In this document: positions 33,995-43,084 of the stretch, in pieces
Numbering within the stretch: the first letter of the stretch is position 1
Layout of the letters: every line of letters begins with the position of its first letter
Assembly: GCA_028289445.1 (NCBI GenBank)
Contig: JANQPO010000016.1
Location: 1 to 64,000, forward strand
Direction of reading: 5' to 3'
From: Tepidamorphaceae bacterium
GTDB lineage: Bacteria; Pseudomonadota; Alphaproteobacteria; Rhizobiales; JAKSCL01
Length of the DNA: 64,000 nucleotides
Made by a program: the position numbers and the translations under genes
The notes under the pieces: generated by a model
Databases searched by the model: none
Seen by the model: the letters and a program-made list of their open reading frames with translations, nothing else
What the model was told of the DNA's origin: nothing

Positions 33995-34669
33995 ATGAAG
34001 GTTTCAGACGCGATCGCGACGCGCATCTCCTGCCGCGCGTTCAAGAGCGATCCCGTACCCGAGGCGACCGTTCGCCGGATCCTTGAGTGCGCAACGAAGA
34101 CGCCGTCGGGCGGCAATCTTCAGCCTTGGCATGTCGCCGTCCTAACGGGCGCACCGCTCCAGGCGCTGGTGGCCGATATTGCCGAGAAGCGCCATCTGCT
34201 GCCCGATGGCGAGGGCAGCGATTACCCGATCTATCCCCCCAATCTGCACGAGCCCTATCGCGACCGCCGCTTCCAGTGCGGTTCCGATCTCTATGCCGTT
34301 CTCGGTATCGCCCGCGAGGACAAGGCCCGCCGGTTCGCGCAATTCTCCCGCAATTTCAGTTTCTTCGGCGCGCCGGTCGGACTGTTCTTCTCAATCGACC
34401 GGCGTATGGAAGTCGGCCAGTGGTCCGATCTCGGCATGTTCATTCATGCCGTCATGTTGCTCGCGCGCGAGGAAGGGCTGCACACCTGCGCACAGGAAGC
34501 TTGGGCGATTTGGCCGAGAACCGTCGCCCATCACATCGAACTGCCGGAAGATCGCATGCTGTTTTGCGGCATGGCGCTCGGGGTCATGGACGACGCCGAT
34601 CCGGTCAACACGCTGCGCACCGAACGCGCACCGGTTAACGCGTTCACGACATTTCATGGATGGCCCTAG
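33995..34669 (+). CDS. Nitroreductase family protein
   Basis: A 224-residue FMN-dependent oxidoreductase. The N-terminus ISCRAFKSDPVPEATVRRILECATKTPSGGNLQPWHVAVLTG carries the family's R-x-F and PSGGNLQPW phosphate/flavin contacts; WSDLGMFIHAVMLLAREEGLHTCAQEAWA and the C-terminal GMALGVMDDADPVN also match. Most members reduce nitroaromatics or quinones with NAD(P)H; the physiological substrate is unknown. AGGGGG lies before the ATG. Confidence 0.88.
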   Translation: MKVSDAIATRISCRAFKSDPVPEATVRRILECATKTPSGGNLQPWHVAVLTGAPLQALVADIAEKRHLLPDGEGSDYPIYPPNLHEPYRDRRFQCGSDLYAVLGIAREDKARRFAQFSRNFSFFGAPVGLFFSIDRRMEVGQWSDLGMFIHAVMLLAREEGLHTCAQEAWAIWPRTVAHHIELPEDRMLFCGMALGVMDDADPVNTLRTERAPVNAFTTFHGWP

Positions 34670-34725
34670 TCTGAAGGCGTCATTCATGCATCATTCAGGT
34701 GGAAACGCGTAAACCAAGCGCCAAG

Positions 34726-35010
34726 ATGACACGATTGAGACTGATATTCGGCATTCTCGCCGCGCTGGCCGTCGCTGGAGCGCAGGGCACGCCGCCGGCA
34801 ATAGCCGGCGCGGTTGAAGGCCTTGTCCTGGCACAAGGTGGCTGCGCGTCTGCCGCAGCTCAGGCCCAATCGCAGACCGGTGGCCAAGTCATCCGGGCGC
34901 AAATGTCGACACAAGGCGGCCAGAAAGTCTGTGTGGTCACCGTGCTGGTGTCCGATCCCTCGGGCGCGAAGCCGGCGACAAGAAAAACCGTTACCATCCC
35001 CGTCAACTGA
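34726..35010 (+). CDS. Small exported PepSY-like protein
   Basis: 94 residues: signal peptide MTRLRLIFGILAALAVAGAQG, then a short domain GGQVIRAQMSTQGGQKVCVVTVLVSDPSGAKPATRKTVTIPVN that follows the strand pattern of a C-terminal PepSY half. Such proteins often precede PhoPQ-like two-component genes in alphaproteobacteria, and here the response regulator begins 14 bp downstream. The track uses a GTG nine codons upstream; ATG at 34726 starts a proper signal peptide. Confidence 0.6.
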   Translation: MTRLRLIFGILAALAVAGAQGTPPAIAGAVEGLVLAQGGCASAAAQAQSQTGGQVIRAQMSTQGGQKVCVVTVLVSDPSGAKPATRKTVTIPVN

Positions 35011-35024
35011 ACGGGTGATTCGCC

Positions 35025-35699
35025 ATGCGCATTCTCGTCGTTGAAGACGACAAGGACCTGAACCGCCAGCTCGTCGAAGCGCTGAACGACGCCGGTTACG
35101 TGACCGACACCGCGTTCGACGGCGAAGAGGGGCATTTCCTCGGCGATACCGAGCCCTATGATGCCGCGATCCTCGATCTTGGCCTGCCGCAGATGGACGG
35201 GCTCAGCGTGTTGGAGGCATGGCGGCGCGATGGCCGTACGATGCCTGTTTTGATCCTGACCGCCCGCGACCGGTGGAGCGACAAGGTCGCCGGGATCGAT
35301 GCCGGCGCCGACGACTATGTCGCCAAGCCTTTTCACATGGAGGAGGTTCTGGCGCGCGTCCGCGCGCTGCTGCGCCGCGCCTCCGGCCACGCCTCCAGCG
35401 AACTGACCTGCGGTCCGATCGTGCTCGACACCCGCACCTCGAAGGTCACGATGGACGGGCGGGCGGTGAAACTCACCTCGCATGAGTTCCGACTCCTGTC
35501 CTATCTCATGCATAACCCAGACAAGGTGATCACCCGCACGGAACTGGTCGAGCACATCTACGACCAGGATTTCGATCGCGACTCCAACACGATCGAGGTC
35601 TTTGTCGGACGCTTGCGCAAGAAGATCGGCGCCGACGCGATCGAAACGGTACGCGGGCTTGGCTATCGCCTAACGGCATCTGGCAGCGATGCGGGTTAA
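35025..35699 (+). CDS. Response regulator, OmpR/PhoP family
   Basis: 224 residues. The receiver domain has the acidic pocket VVEDDKDL, phospho-acceptor AAILDLGLPQMDG and the conserved lysine AKPFHMEE. The C-terminal winged helix (SHEFRLLSYLMHNPDKVITRTELVEHIY ... VFVGRLRKKIG) is of the OmpR type. It overlaps the kinase gene by 11 bases. The genes just upstream and downstream are small envelope proteins, which fits an envelope-sensing system. Confidence 0.92.
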   Translation: MRILVVEDDKDLNRQLVEALNDAGYVTDTAFDGEEGHFLGDTEPYDAAILDLGLPQMDGLSVLEAWRRDGRTMPVLILTARDRWSDKVAGIDAGADDYVAKPFHMEEVLARVRALLRRASGHASSELTCGPIVLDTRTSKVTMDGRAVKLTSHEFRLLSYLMHNPDKVITRTELVEHIYDQDFDRDSNTIEVFVGRLRKKIGADAIETVRGLGYRLTASGSDAG

Positions 35700-37068
35700 C
35701 TCCCTCGGATTTCGGCTTTTTTCCGTTGCAGCGATCTGGGGTGTAATTGTCCTGGTAATAGCCGCCATCCTCCTATCCAGTCTCTATCGCCAGACGGTGG
35801 AACGCCGTTTCGAACGCGAATTGGCGCTTTATCTCAACACCTTGGTCGCGGTTGTTGAATTCGATGACACCGATCGCCTGGCGAGCCGCCCGGACCTTCA
35901 GGACCCGCGCTTTCAGACCTTCCTGACCGGGTGGTACTGGCTGATCATGCGACCAACCGCCGACGGCCAGTCGGTCGTGTTTCCCTCACTGTCGCTCGCC
36001 AACGAAACGCTCGCCGTCCCCAATGCCACCGACATTCCCTATGACCTCGATTTTCGGCGCAGCTTCCGGCTGAGCGACCCCATCGATCAACCTTTGTTGG
36101 CGGTGGAGCGCCAAATCCTGATCGATGACCGGCTTGCGACATTTCTGGTCGCCGGATCGCTGGATGACGTCACCGTCGACGTGGCCGAATTCGAGCGGGT
36201 GCTATTTTTGTCCCTGGGCCTTTTCGGCGCCGGGTTCCTGATCGGCACTTTCGCTGTCGTCTGGCTGGGTCTGCGGCCGCTCGCGGCGATCAGCCGCGCG
36301 CTCGGCGATATCCGCGATGGCCGGGCCGAGAAACTTGAAGGCCGGTTCCCAAGTGAAATCGAGCCGCTGGCGCAAGAGGTCAATGCTCTGATCGCGGCCA
36401 ATCGCGACATCGTCGAGCGGGCGCGCACCCATGTGGGGAACTTGGCCCACGCGCTCAAGACGCCGCTCAGCGTTTTGACTAATGATGCGGCGTCAAGCGA
36501 TGACGCATTGGCGCACGTGGTGCGCGACCAGACCGCCGCCATGAGGGAGCAAATCGATTACTACCTGAAACGCGCCCGGGTTGCGGCGGCGTCCGCCGTG
36601 ATCGGCGCGGCGCACCCCGTCGACGAGACCCTCGATGCATTGGGACGCACGCTTTTGAAGATCAATCAGGACCGCACCATCGATCTGAGCAGGGAAGGTG
36701 AAAACGACGTTCAGTTTCGTGGCGAGAAGCAGGATTTTGAGGAAATCGCCGGCAATCTGTTTGAGAACGCCTTTAAGTGGGCGAAAGGACGCGTGCACGT
36801 CTCTGTGGAAACGGGCCTTGAAACGCCAACGCATCGTTCGGCCTTTGCGCTGACGATTGAAGATGATGGGCCGGGCATCGCGCCGGCGCAGCGCGAGACT
36901 GCGCTCAAGCGCGGCCAGCGGCTTGATGAGCGGACGCCCGGATCTGGCCTCGGCCTTTCGATCGTTGCCGATCTCGTGGCGCTCTACGGTGGCAGCATCA
37001 CGCTCAACGAATCCGATCTCGGCGGTTTGTCGGTGCAGGTCGTTCTGCCGCGGGCGGTCTCATCTTAA
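35689..37068 (+). CDS. Sensor histidine kinase, PhoQ-like
   Basis: 459 residues. Membrane segments at about 8-30 and 168-192 flank a ~140-residue periplasmic sensor. A HAMP-like stretch follows, then the DHp helix VGNLAHALKTPLSVLTNDA with the phospho-histidine, and a HATPase domain with N box NLFENAFKWA, G1 DDGPGIAP and G2 GSGLGLSIV. It phosphorylates the regulator encoded just upstream. The HALKTPLS form is typical of PhoQ-like kinases. Confidence 0.9.
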   Translation: MRVNSLGFRLFSVAAIWGVIVLVIAAILLSSLYRQTVERRFERELALYLNTLVAVVEFDDTDRLASRPDLQDPRFQTFLTGWYWLIMRPTADGQSVVFPSLSLANETLAVPNATDIPYDLDFRRSFRLSDPIDQPLLAVERQILIDDRLATFLVAGSLDDVTVDVAEFERVLFLSLGLFGAGFLIGTFAVVWLGLRPLAAISRALGDIRDGRAEKLEGRFPSEIEPLAQEVNALIAANRDIVERARTHVGNLAHALKTPLSVLTNDAASSDDALAHVVRDQTAAMREQIDYYLKRARVAAASAVIGAAHPVDETLDALGRTLLKINQDRTIDLSREGENDVQFRGEKQDFEEIAGNLFENAFKWAKGRVHVSVETGLETPTHRSAFALTIEDDGPGIAPAQRETALKRGQRLDERTPGSGLGLSIVADLVALYGGSITLNESDLGGLSVQVVLPRAVSS

Positions 37069-37165
37069 CATCCTTTCGCCGCAATCCCCGCGCACGGCAT
37101 CATTCAGCAAACGTTCATCGGCGTTCGTGCACTGTACCGGAACGCTTTTTCTCCACGAGGTCATC

Positions 37166-37651
37166 ATGAATCGATTTGGTGTCTACGCGGCCACGGCCGT
37201 CTGCGCGCTGGTTGTTGCCGGTTGCGATCCCAACACCTACAGCGCGGCCAACAGCCCGAAGCAAACGATCGGAACCATCGGTGGCGCCGTCGCCGGCGGT
37301 TTGATCGGCAACCAGATCGGCAGCGGCGAGGGACGCGCGGTTGCCACGACGATCGGCGTGATTGCCGGCGGTTTGGTTGGTAATCAGATCGGCGCCAATC
37401 TCGACGAGCTCGATCGCCGTCGTGCGCAAGACGCGGAATTCCGGGCCTTGGAGTATGGCCGATCCGGTTCGCCAGTGGCCTGGCAAAACCCGGATTCTGG
37501 CCGTTATGGCGAAGTCGTGCCAGCGGAGCCTTACCAAGTCTCTGGTCAGAATTGCCGCGACTACACCCACACGATCTACATCGACGGTCAGCCTCAAACG
37601 GCGCGCGGCACGGCGTGTCGCCAACCGGACGGAAGCTGGCGACCGGTCTAA
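37166..37651 (+). CDS. Glycine-zipper outer-membrane lipoprotein
   Basis: 161 residues with a lipobox VAGC at residues 18-21. Two glycine-zipper repeats GTIGGAVAGGLIGNQIGSG / GVIAGGLVGNQIG form a hairpin in the outer membrane, as in the rickettsial 17-kDa antigen family. A C-terminal domain (RDYTHTIYIDGQPQTARGTACRQPDGSW) is characteristic of the same family. The track ORF starts 103 codons upstream inside the kinase gene. It lies 97 bp after the kinase and may be a target of it. Confidence 0.85.
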   Translation: MNRFGVYAATAVCALVVAGCDPNTYSAANSPKQTIGTIGGAVAGGLIGNQIGSGEGRAVATTIGVIAGGLVGNQIGANLDELDRRRAQDAEFRALEYGRSGSPVAWQNPDSGRYGEVVPAEPYQVSGQNCRDYTHTIYIDGQPQTARGTACRQPDGSWRPV

Positions 37652-37851
37652 CGCCAGCAATCAACCGCACAGCACAGGCGCATCCTAAAACTTCGTTAAC
37701 CCAAATCCGCCTTAATACTTGATGGATCGGGCTTTTCTGCCCGCCTGACAGTCTCGATTCATGAGCCTGGCCAGTTCAAAGCAGTACCGCCGGTCCAATG
37801 CCATGTTGCGACGCCGAACCTGCGGCCGAGCGTGGATTTGAGGCAAGGCGC

Positions 37852-39111
37852 ATGATTGACAGCGTAGGGATGGATCCGAAGCGTATCGGACAACCGGCGC
37901 GCCTGTTTTGGGCCTTCGCCGAGCCGTTCCTCACGTCGGGTCTCGACACCGTGAAGCAGCGCGGTCGGATCCCGCGCGACGTCTTGAACCTGGTATGGCA
38001 CTGGATCGGCTCGGAAATCCTGCCGGGTCATTTTCCAAAACTTGAGGCCGATGTGCGGCGCGCCGTGGTCGAGGGTTCGGTCGCCGAAATCGCCTCCGGC
38101 ATTGTCAAGATGAAGCGGTTGGTCGGTCCGGTCCTGAAACAGACATTGCTGACCTGTGAGCAGACGCCGGCCGCGATCGCGAAGCTCAACGAACACACCG
38201 GCAGCCCGCACATGATCGCGCACTTGCGTGACATGAGCGATGCGCTTGAGATCGAGCCCATCCTGGCCCAATTGCACACGGCCTTTGCCGTGCCGATCAT
38301 CGAGCCGGAGATCGCAGATATCGAAGAGATGTCGCGGGTGATCGCGGCGGGCGCTGAAAAGGCGCCGGAATGCGTCGACATGATCTATGTCGGCGCCATG
38401 TCGCGCTTTGCCAATCCCGCACAAGCCCTGCGGCTGGCCTATTATGGGCTGTCCTCGAACGCTGCCAACGACGTCGAGGCGAGTGAGTTTGCCGTTTTGG
38501 CCGAAGTGATCGTCTTCGACCTGCTGGCCAAAGGTAGGGCCGTTTTGGAAACCCACAAAGTGCTGGGCTGGAGCGGCGCGCTGATCGAAAGCGCAAACGC
38601 TTACTGCGAGTTCGCAACCGGCATCCAGCGGGAAATACTGGTCACCGAGCAATCAAAGACCGGTCTGGCGATCGCCGATATGCGCGCACAGTTCGCAACG
38701 GCTCTTACGCCGGACCTGGAGGCGATCCCACGCCAGATCGCAACCTTGTTCTCCGCGCTGGACGATGCGCCCGACACCGACGGACCGGATACGGCGTTGT
38801 TCCAGCAGGTCAGCACGATCCTCCACGCCTCCGTTGCCCTTCAGGACTATGCCAAGGAAATGGGTATCGACGAGGCCGTTCAAAAGGCGCGTCGAGACGC
38901 AACGAGCCTGTTGGAAGAATCGAGTTCACGCATCATCGAAGCGATCCGCTCGAAGTCCGGCAGCGAGCGTGAACACGCCCTGTCATTCCTGGGCCTCGCC
39001 GTCGATCTAACGGAGAAGCTGCAAGGCCGTGAGGTTGCCCGCGTCGTGCGGCGCCTGGGCGAAGCCGCCGCGACCGTGGGATCGGATAACACGAAAACGG
39101 TCGCAGCTTAG
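37852..39111 (+). CDS. Uncharacterised helical protein
   Basis: A 419-residue, almost entirely alpha-helical soluble protein with no signal peptide or membrane segment. I do not recognise the family. The N-terminal part includes LFWAFAEPFLTSGLDTVKQRGRIPRDVLNLVWHWI; the rest is a string of helices with A/E/L-rich repeats and a coiled-coil-like C-terminus (ARRDATSLLEESSSRIIEAIRSK). ATG at 37852 is preferred, with an alternative ATG at 37798 giving 437 residues. Stop is 2 bp from the convergent soxG stop. Composition matches the genome. Confidence 0.6.
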   Translation: MIDSVGMDPKRIGQPARLFWAFAEPFLTSGLDTVKQRGRIPRDVLNLVWHWIGSEILPGHFPKLEADVRRAVVEGSVAEIASGIVKMKRLVGPVLKQTLLTCEQTPAAIAKLNEHTGSPHMIAHLRDMSDALEIEPILAQLHTAFAVPIIEPEIADIEEMSRVIAAGAEKAPECVDMIYVGAMSRFANPAQALRLAYYGLSSNAANDVEASEFAVLAEVIVFDLLAKGRAVLETHKVLGWSGALIESANAYCEFATGIQREILVTEQSKTGLAIADMRAQFATALTPDLEAIPRQIATLFSALDDAPDTDGPDTALFQQVSTILHASVALQDYAKEMGIDEAVQKARRDATSLLEESSSRIIEAIRSKSGSEREHALSFLGLAVDLTEKLQGREVARVVRRLGEAAATVGSDNTKTVAA

Positions 39112-39113
39112 GA

Positions 39114-39731
39114 TCAGACCGCCGGCGGCGTATCGGGGCGGAAAAGCGACAGCGACCGGCCCGCGTCAGCGGCCTCTTCGAGCCAGGTCATCGCGTAGTC
39201 GGCATAGCTGCGAAATACCAGAAGATCGAACACGTCCGGATCGTCCGCCACGCAAATCATCGCGGCGGCGATTTCACCCAACGTGACGCGGCGCACATAG
39301 CCCGGCGCGATCTCGTCCGCATACATGTCAATCGGGATGCATTTCGATAGAACCGCGCGGCAGCTCTCGCCTTGCACGCGGAGAATGGCCCGCATGTCCG
39401 AGACATCCGTCAAGGCGTGACGATGCGACCCGAGCGCCTCGGCCAGCGCTTGCTCCAACGCGACGAGACCCTCGCGCGGAGCAATAATCAGCCATTGATC
39501 GATGGAAAACCAATAGGCGGCAACGTCGCTTGCGCTCGCGCTGCTGCGCGGGTCCGTCGGCAGATCGAACCCGAGTACCTTGGACGCCGCCGCCCGCGCC
39601 TTCGTGTCTTTCGATCCGATCCGCAGGTCGAGGACGCTGATGTCGGATCGATCGGCGATCTCGATATCGAGCGCGTCGGATGCCGCTGGATCGCGATGGG
39701 CAAGCGGTCCGGTCCAGGCGATGTCAGACAT
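39114..39731 (-). CDS. soxG: Sarcosine oxidase gamma subunit
   Basis: 205 residues of the SoxG family (GcvT-like fold), the small structural subunit of heterotetrameric sarcosine oxidase. Motifs: ISVLDLRIGSKD, WLIIAPREGL, ALTDVSDMRAILRVQGESCRAVLSKCIPIDMY and ADYAMTWLEEAA. It is last in soxBDAG and overlaps soxA by 8 bases. The track adds 38 N-terminal residues that belong to the soxA frame region. Confidence 0.88.
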   Translation of the reverse strand: MSDIAWTGPLAHRDPAASDALDIEIADRSDISVLDLRIGSKDTKARAAASKVLGFDLPTDPRSSASASDVAAYWFSIDQWLIIAPREGLVALEQALAEALGSHRHALTDVSDMRAILRVQGESCRAVLSKCIPIDMYADEIAPGYVRRVTLGEIAAAMICVADDPDVFDLLVFRSYADYAMTWLEEAADAGRSLSLFRPDTPPAV

Positions 39732-42700
39732 TTTGCCGCTCCCCCTCCTTGTCATAGAACACGGGGTCCACGATCTTGCCCGCGACCAGCCGATCATCGA
39801 TCGGGAAGTGAACGGTCTCACCCATGCGCTCAGAGCCCCGCTCAATCAGCGCAAAGGCAATCGACCGATCGAGGGTCGGCGAGTAATAGGTCGACGAGAC
39901 ATAGCCAATGGGCTCGGCGGCGCTTGCGTCGGTGCCATCGATCGCCTGGACGCCATCCGGCAACACAAAGGTCGGGTCGTCGGTCTCAATCCCAACGAAC
40001 TGGCGCCGATCCGGGCGCTGAAGGGCAGGCGTTTGCAAGGCGCGCTTGCCGACATAGTCGGCCTTCTTCTTCGACACGGCCCAACTGAGGCCGAGGTCGA
40101 GCGGGGTGACCGTTCCATCGGTCTCGTCGCCGATCATGATGAAGCCCTTTTCGGCGCGCATGACATGCAGAGCCTCCGTACCATAGGGCTCAAGGCCGTG
40201 CACCGTGCCCGCGTCGATCACCGCCTGCCACAGAGCCAACCCTCGGCCGGCGGGCGTCGCGACCTCGTAGGACAGCTCGCCCGAAAACGAAATCCGAAAA
40301 ACGCGCACTGGTGCGCCGTTCAGATGTCCAGCCTGATAGTCCATGAACTTGAACGCATCGGCGGAGAAGTCGAGATCGCTGTCGAGGGATTGAAGCACCT
40401 GCCGCGCCTTCGGCCCGGCGATCGCGAACTGCGCCCACTGCTCGGTCACTGGCGTGATGAAGAGGTTTAGCTTCGGCCATTCCGTCTGGTGCCAGAGTTC
40501 GAACCATGCGGCTGTGTGATCGGCATTGCCGGAGGTCGTGTGAACCAGAAAACGATCGTCATCCAGCCGGGCAACCACGCCGTCGTCAAAGAGGAAGCCC
40601 TGATCGTTCATCAGCAGCCCGTAGCGGCAGCGGCCGACTTTCAGGCTGCTCATGACATTCGTGTACATCAGATCGAGAAATTTGCCGGCGTCCGGTCCAC
40701 TGACTTCGATCTTGCCGAGTGTCGATGCGTCGAGCAGCCCGACCTTGGTACGCACAGCCAGGACTTCGCGGATGACGGCCTGTTCGCGGGTCTCGCTTGC
40801 ACGCGGGAAGCAGTAGGGGCGGCGCCATTGGCCGACCGGCTCATAGTCGGCGCCATTGACCTCGTGCCAGCTCTGGATCGGCGTGCGCCGGATCGGCTGG
40901 AACAGCGCCCCACGCTTCTGGCCGACGAACGCGCCGAATGAGATCGGCGTATAGGGCGGGCGAAAGCGCGTCGTTCCGACCTGCGGGATCGAGATTTCAA
41001 GGGCGTCGGCGACGATCCCGAGCGCGTTGATGTTGGACGTTTTGCCCTGGTCGGTCGCCATGCCGAGCGTGGTGTAGCGCTTGACGTGTTCGACGGAGCG
41101 ATACCCCTCGCGCACGGCCAGTTCGACATCGGCCGCCGTGACGTCGTTCTGGAAGTCGAGGAAGTGCTTGTTGCCCTCGTTCTTGGCACCCTCGGCCGGC
41201 ATGAACCAGACCGGCTCCATCGGGCCTTCTGAATCGGCGCGCGCCGTTGGTGCTTTCGGCGCGCGGCCGGCCTTGCCGATAGCCGCCTTGGCTGCCGCGT
41301 GTCCGCCGGCCGTTGCTTCCTTCAGGATCGAGGGCAAGTCGAATGTTCCGTTGGCCGCCCCGACGACGCGCAGCCGTTCGTTCGTTGTCCCCGGCACGAA
41401 ACTCGCCAAGTCTTCGCTGAAGTCGAGCTTCCCCGTGACGTGGCAAAAGAGGTGAACGGCGGGGTTCCAGCCGCCGGACATACAGACCAGATCGCATGGG
41501 ATGGTCTCGACGTCGCCAACTCGACCGGACCGGCGTAGCGGCGCGACCTTGATCGCCCGCAAACCCTTGCCACCGGCCTCGCGCACGACACCGGCGATGC
41601 CGGAGGAGAACGTCAGGCGGGTCCCGAACGCCTTCACCCGATCGACAAGCGTGCCCTGTGCGTCCGGTCGGGTATCGATGATCCGTGCGACGTTGACGCC
41701 GGCCTCGAAAAGCGTCTGAGCGGTCCGATAGGCGTCGTCATTGTTGGTGATGATCACCGCGTCATGGCCGGGCGTCACGCCATAGCGCGCGACATAGCCG
41801 CGAACGGCTGACGACAGCATGATCCCCGGCGTATCGTTGTCGGCGAAGGCGAGGGGACGTTCGATCGCGCCCGAGGCCAGTACGACCTCTCCGGCCCGAA
41901 CCTTCCACAGCCGATGACGTGGCGCGCCTGCGGCGATCAGTGCCGGATTGTGATCCGCCACGCGCTCCATCATCACCGCATAATTGTGGTCGTAGTGACC
42001 CGACACCGTGGTTCGTTTCAGAACTTGCACGCGCTCGTTTGCGGCCAGTTCGGCAACGGTCGCGCGCATCCACTCGACCGGGTCGATGTCGTCAATCGTA
42101 CCGCCTTCAAGGTCGGTTATGCCGCCGAAGCGCGCGCTCTCGTCGGCAATGATTACCCGGGCGCCCGCGTCCATCGCCGCCTTCGCCGCCGCGATCCCCG
42201 CAACGCCGCCGCCGACAACAAGGACATCGCAATGGACGTGAACCTGTTCGTAACTGTCCGGGTCAGCGTCTTGCGGTGGCGGCCCAAGCCCCGCGGCGCG
42301 GCGAATGAACGGTTCATAGATGTGCTTCCAAAACACTCGCGGCCACATGAAAGTCTTGTAGTAGAAGCCGGCTGGAAACAGCCGTGAGAAGCGGGCGTTG
42401 AGTGCGCCGACATCGAAGTCGAGAGATGGCCAGCGGTTCTGGCTCTGCGCCGTCAAACCGTCATAGAGTTCGGCCTGGGTGGCGCGAATGTTCGGTTCCA
42501 TCCGCGCGCCGTCGCCGATGGCGAACAGCCCGTTCGGTTCCTCCGATCCGATGCCGATCAGGCCGCGCGGGCGGTGATATTTGAACGACCGGCCGACAAC
42601 GCGAACGCCGTTCGCCAGCAGAGCCGATGCTAGCGTATCACCAGGGTGACCGGTTAGCGTCTTGCCGTCGAAGGTGAAGGACAGCGTCTGCGAACGGTCG

Positions 42701-42762
42701 ATCAAACGGCCCGCCCGGCCGCCGAGTGCGGCCTCCGGCAGACGATGCGGCAGGCCGCTCAC
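39724..42762 (-). CDS. soxA: Sarcosine oxidase alpha subunit
   Basis: 1012 residues, the usual size. The N-terminal domain resembles a 2Fe-2S_4 fold (FDGKTLTGHPGDTLASALLANGVRVVGRSFKYHRPRG). An FAD/NAD-binding oxidoreductase part follows, with dinucleotide motif VLVVGGGVAGIAAAKAAMDAG near residue 180. The C-terminal ~380 residues are a GcvT-like tetrahydrofolate-binding domain that captures the methyl carbon as methylene-THF. The start is a GTG at 42762 overlapping the soxD stop (GTGA), where the conserved SGLPHRLP sequence begins; the track's start is 43 codons too far upstream. Confidence 0.93.
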   Translation of the reverse strand: MSGLPHRLPEAALGGRAGRLIDRSQTLSFTFDGKTLTGHPGDTLASALLANGVRVVGRSFKYHRPRGLIGIGSEEPNGLFAIGDGARMEPNIRATQAELYDGLTAQSQNRWPSLDFDVGALNARFSRLFPAGFYYKTFMWPRVFWKHIYEPFIRRAAGLGPPPQDADPDSYEQVHVHCDVLVVGGGVAGIAAAKAAMDAGARVIIADESARFGGITDLEGGTIDDIDPVEWMRATVAELAANERVQVLKRTTVSGHYDHNYAVMMERVADHNPALIAAGAPRHRLWKVRAGEVVLASGAIERPLAFADNDTPGIMLSSAVRGYVARYGVTPGHDAVIITNNDDAYRTAQTLFEAGVNVARIIDTRPDAQGTLVDRVKAFGTRLTFSSGIAGVVREAGGKGLRAIKVAPLRRSGRVGDVETIPCDLVCMSGGWNPAVHLFCHVTGKLDFSEDLASFVPGTTNERLRVVGAANGTFDLPSILKEATAGGHAAAKAAIGKAGRAPKAPTARADSEGPMEPVWFMPAEGAKNEGNKHFLDFQNDVTAADVELAVREGYRSVEHVKRYTTLGMATDQGKTSNINALGIVADALEISIPQVGTTRFRPPYTPISFGAFVGQKRGALFQPIRRTPIQSWHEVNGADYEPVGQWRRPYCFPRASETREQAVIREVLAVRTKVGLLDASTLGKIEVSGPDAGKFLDLMYTNVMSSLKVGRCRYGLLMNDQGFLFDDGVVARLDDDRFLVHTTSGNADHTAAWFELWHQTEWPKLNLFITPVTEQWAQFAIAGPKARQVLQSLDSDLDFSADAFKFMDYQAGHLNGAPVRVFRISFSGELSYEVATPAGRGLALWQAVIDAGTVHGLEPYGTEALHVMRAEKGFIMIGDETDGTVTPLDLGLSWAVSKKKADYVGKRALQTPALQRPDRRQFVGIETDDPTFVLPDGVQAIDGTDASAAEPIGYVSSTYYSPTLDRSIAFALIERGSERMGETVHFPIDDRLVAGKIVDPVFYDKEGERQNV

Positions 42763-43067
42763 GATTGCCCCTCGTCGAAATTCGCCAGGTCCGGCGCCTT
42801 TTGATCCATGCGATAAAACGCCTTGAACTCCATGGTCACGGTGTCGCGGACCGCATTGAACCACTTGCCGCAGCCGCGCGTGCACTGCCACATCTCGCAG
42901 TGCAGGCCGCGCGGGTTCTGGCGCAGGTAGAGATAATCGCGCAGTACCTCGTCGGAGACGTTTTCGGGATCATGGGACTGCGGGCGCACCAGATGCGCCT
43001 CGCCGCCGCAATGAAAGTCGGCTTCTTCGCCTTCGATCCCGCACACCGGGCAGTGGAGAACCAGCAC
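42759..43067 (-). CDS. soxD: Sarcosine oxidase delta subunit
   Basis: 102 residues. Zinc-binding small subunit: LHCPVCG at the start, then HCGGEAHLVRP and the C-terminal CTRGCGKWFNAVRDTVT. Tight junctions on both sides (18 bp from soxB, 4-bp overlap with soxA). Confidence 0.92.
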   Translation of the reverse strand: MLVLHCPVCGIEGEEADFHCGGEAHLVRPQSHDPENVSDEVLRDYLYLRQNPRGLHCEMWQCTRGCGKWFNAVRDTVTMEFKAFYRMDQKAPDLANFDEGQS

Positions 43068-43084
43068 GCTTTGCTCCTTTGCCT

